A DNA stretch of 64,000 bases from Saccharina japonica (lineage: Eukaryota > Sar > Phaeophyceae > Laminariales > Laminariaceae): positions 396,859-460,858 of the forward strand of contig MEHQ01003630.1 of NCBI GenBank assembly GCA_008828725.1, read 5' to 3'. The position numbers and the translations under genes were made by a program. Position 1 is the stretch's first letter. Each line of letters starts with the position of its first letter. The notes beneath the pieces were generated by a model. The model had not been told where the DNA came from and ran no database searches. It saw only the letters and a list, made by a program, of their open reading frames with translations. Below are positions 62,935 to 64,000 of this stretch, in pieces.

Positions 62935-63638
62935 GCACCTAGAACACACCAAGTAGACGGTACTAGGTAAATATTTGAGGGAACCGGGCGAACGACACAC
63001 AGTTATTGTGCCGCAGCAATCCCGCACGGCCTTCTCTTCTAAACACAAGACTGAATATATTGTCCTCCCCATTTTGCTACGAGTTAACTGTCCAACCAAG
63101 TACATAAAGTTATCTAAATCCGTCCATCTTTTGCAAAATGAATTCATGTTCTCAGCCTTTTTGCTAAATTAATTACCTATCCAACCACATATATATATGA
63201 TGTGTACATTACAAACGTGCCGTTGTCGGATGGCTAACGCAATAATACCAGCCACAACACTATTACGGGCAAGGACCCTAGTAAATAGAACCTACGGTAG
63301 TACATTTACCTATTTGTACTAACAATGTTTGGTCCTGTTAACTATGTTCCCCCGTAATATTAGGTTGTCATGTCCTGAGAAGGTGCGAACTCATTATTGT
63401 CTTGAACTACTGTAGCATGAATTCATTAAAACGTGCACCCTCAAAGGTCAAACCTAATACAACCTCTTTGTATCTTCGTGATGTGTGCCTGCCAGTACCG
63501 AAGCACCTAGCGTAGGGATGCCCGTGCTCGCCCTCTGTATACCTCCATTGCCTGTTGTGTTTTTCGTTTCCCCCCTTTCCCTTTTTCCCTGCCTACCCTT
63601 CAAACAAACGCCTCAGTAGTACGGCCATTGTTATCAAG

Positions 63639-63711
63639 GCACCTACGGAATTGACGAGATTTCCGATGCTCGCCTTTGCCTGGGCTTTCCACACGAAATA
63701 TCGTCACCGTC
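63639..63711 (+). pseudogene. Decayed LRR exon downstream of repeat 6
   Basis: After tcaag the frame gives HLRN, then a shifted frame gives LTRFPMLAFA, then the first frame resumes with GLSTRN. The total is 73 nt, one more than an intact repeat exon. The donor is cgtcac instead of GTGAGT. Confidence 0.45.
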
Positions 63712-64000
63712 GGTATACAACGTCTCACCGCGTGCATGCGTCCAACTTGTGTGATATCACTCTTTACTTTTTGATTCAAAATCACTTGAAGTATGTTTGT
63801 CCTGGCCGTGTGGGTAGAGAGGTCATGCAATCAATATATGCACCATTATTTATGAAATATGAAGGAGGGAGAACGTGACAACCCACCTGGCAATGGGCTG
63901 ACCGACCGTTGATGTTAACGCGCATTCAGGCTACTGGCTTGTAGGCGTTTGAGTAGACCTACGACCAAGTGTTTTATAAGTCGCCACTTTCCGGCCGAAA

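Overview
This window looks like nuclear DNA of an intron-rich eukaryote, most likely a stramenopile and plausibly a brown alga. Exons are short, introns run from about 0.3 to 3.6 kb with GT-AG or GC-AG ends, there are no bacterial-style operons, and the spaces are full of small inverted-repeat elements, minisatellites and microsatellites. The brown-alga suggestion rests mainly on a gene in which each leucine-rich repeat is one 24-codon exon bounded by phase-2 introns, an architecture reported for LRR immune-type genes of Ectocarpus. It is an inference.

Left part (about 5.0-21.0 kb, minus strand): a complete aldose 1-epimerase (galactose mutarotase) gene that I could assemble by reading splice sites. 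It has nine exons, 395 codons and a 16 kb span. All expected catalytic residues are present and the frame is open through every junction. Its introns hold most of the repeats in this part: a GACA microsatellite, a GATC-rich minisatellite, several inverted-repeat elements and a 10-base assembly gap. One intron carries two decayed tandem copies of the start of the next exon. The short hairpin-like tandem array just after the stop codon probably lies in or near the 3' UTR.

Middle (about 21.1-53.2 kb): no gene of a recognised family. It holds dispersed short elements belonging to at least four recurring families, minisatellites (TACCGGTAT type, GGGCCG type, GAGTCC type, GTACTCGGAGTA type), and a few open frames or orphan exon candidates of unknown function.

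Right part (53.2 kb to beyond the window end, plus strand): the 5' part of a secreted or cell-surface LRR protein gene. It has a signal-peptide exon, a small Cys exon, a Cys-containing N-terminal cap exon, and then six LRR exons of 69, 72 or 75 nt, all with the same intron phase. At least three decayed LRR-like exons lie in its introns or downstream, which suggests birth and death of repeat exons. The gene continues past the right edge, so its C-terminal architecture (membrane anchor, GTPase domain or other) is not visible.

The two genes are unrelated in function: one is housekeeping sugar metabolism, the other is probably recognition or defence.
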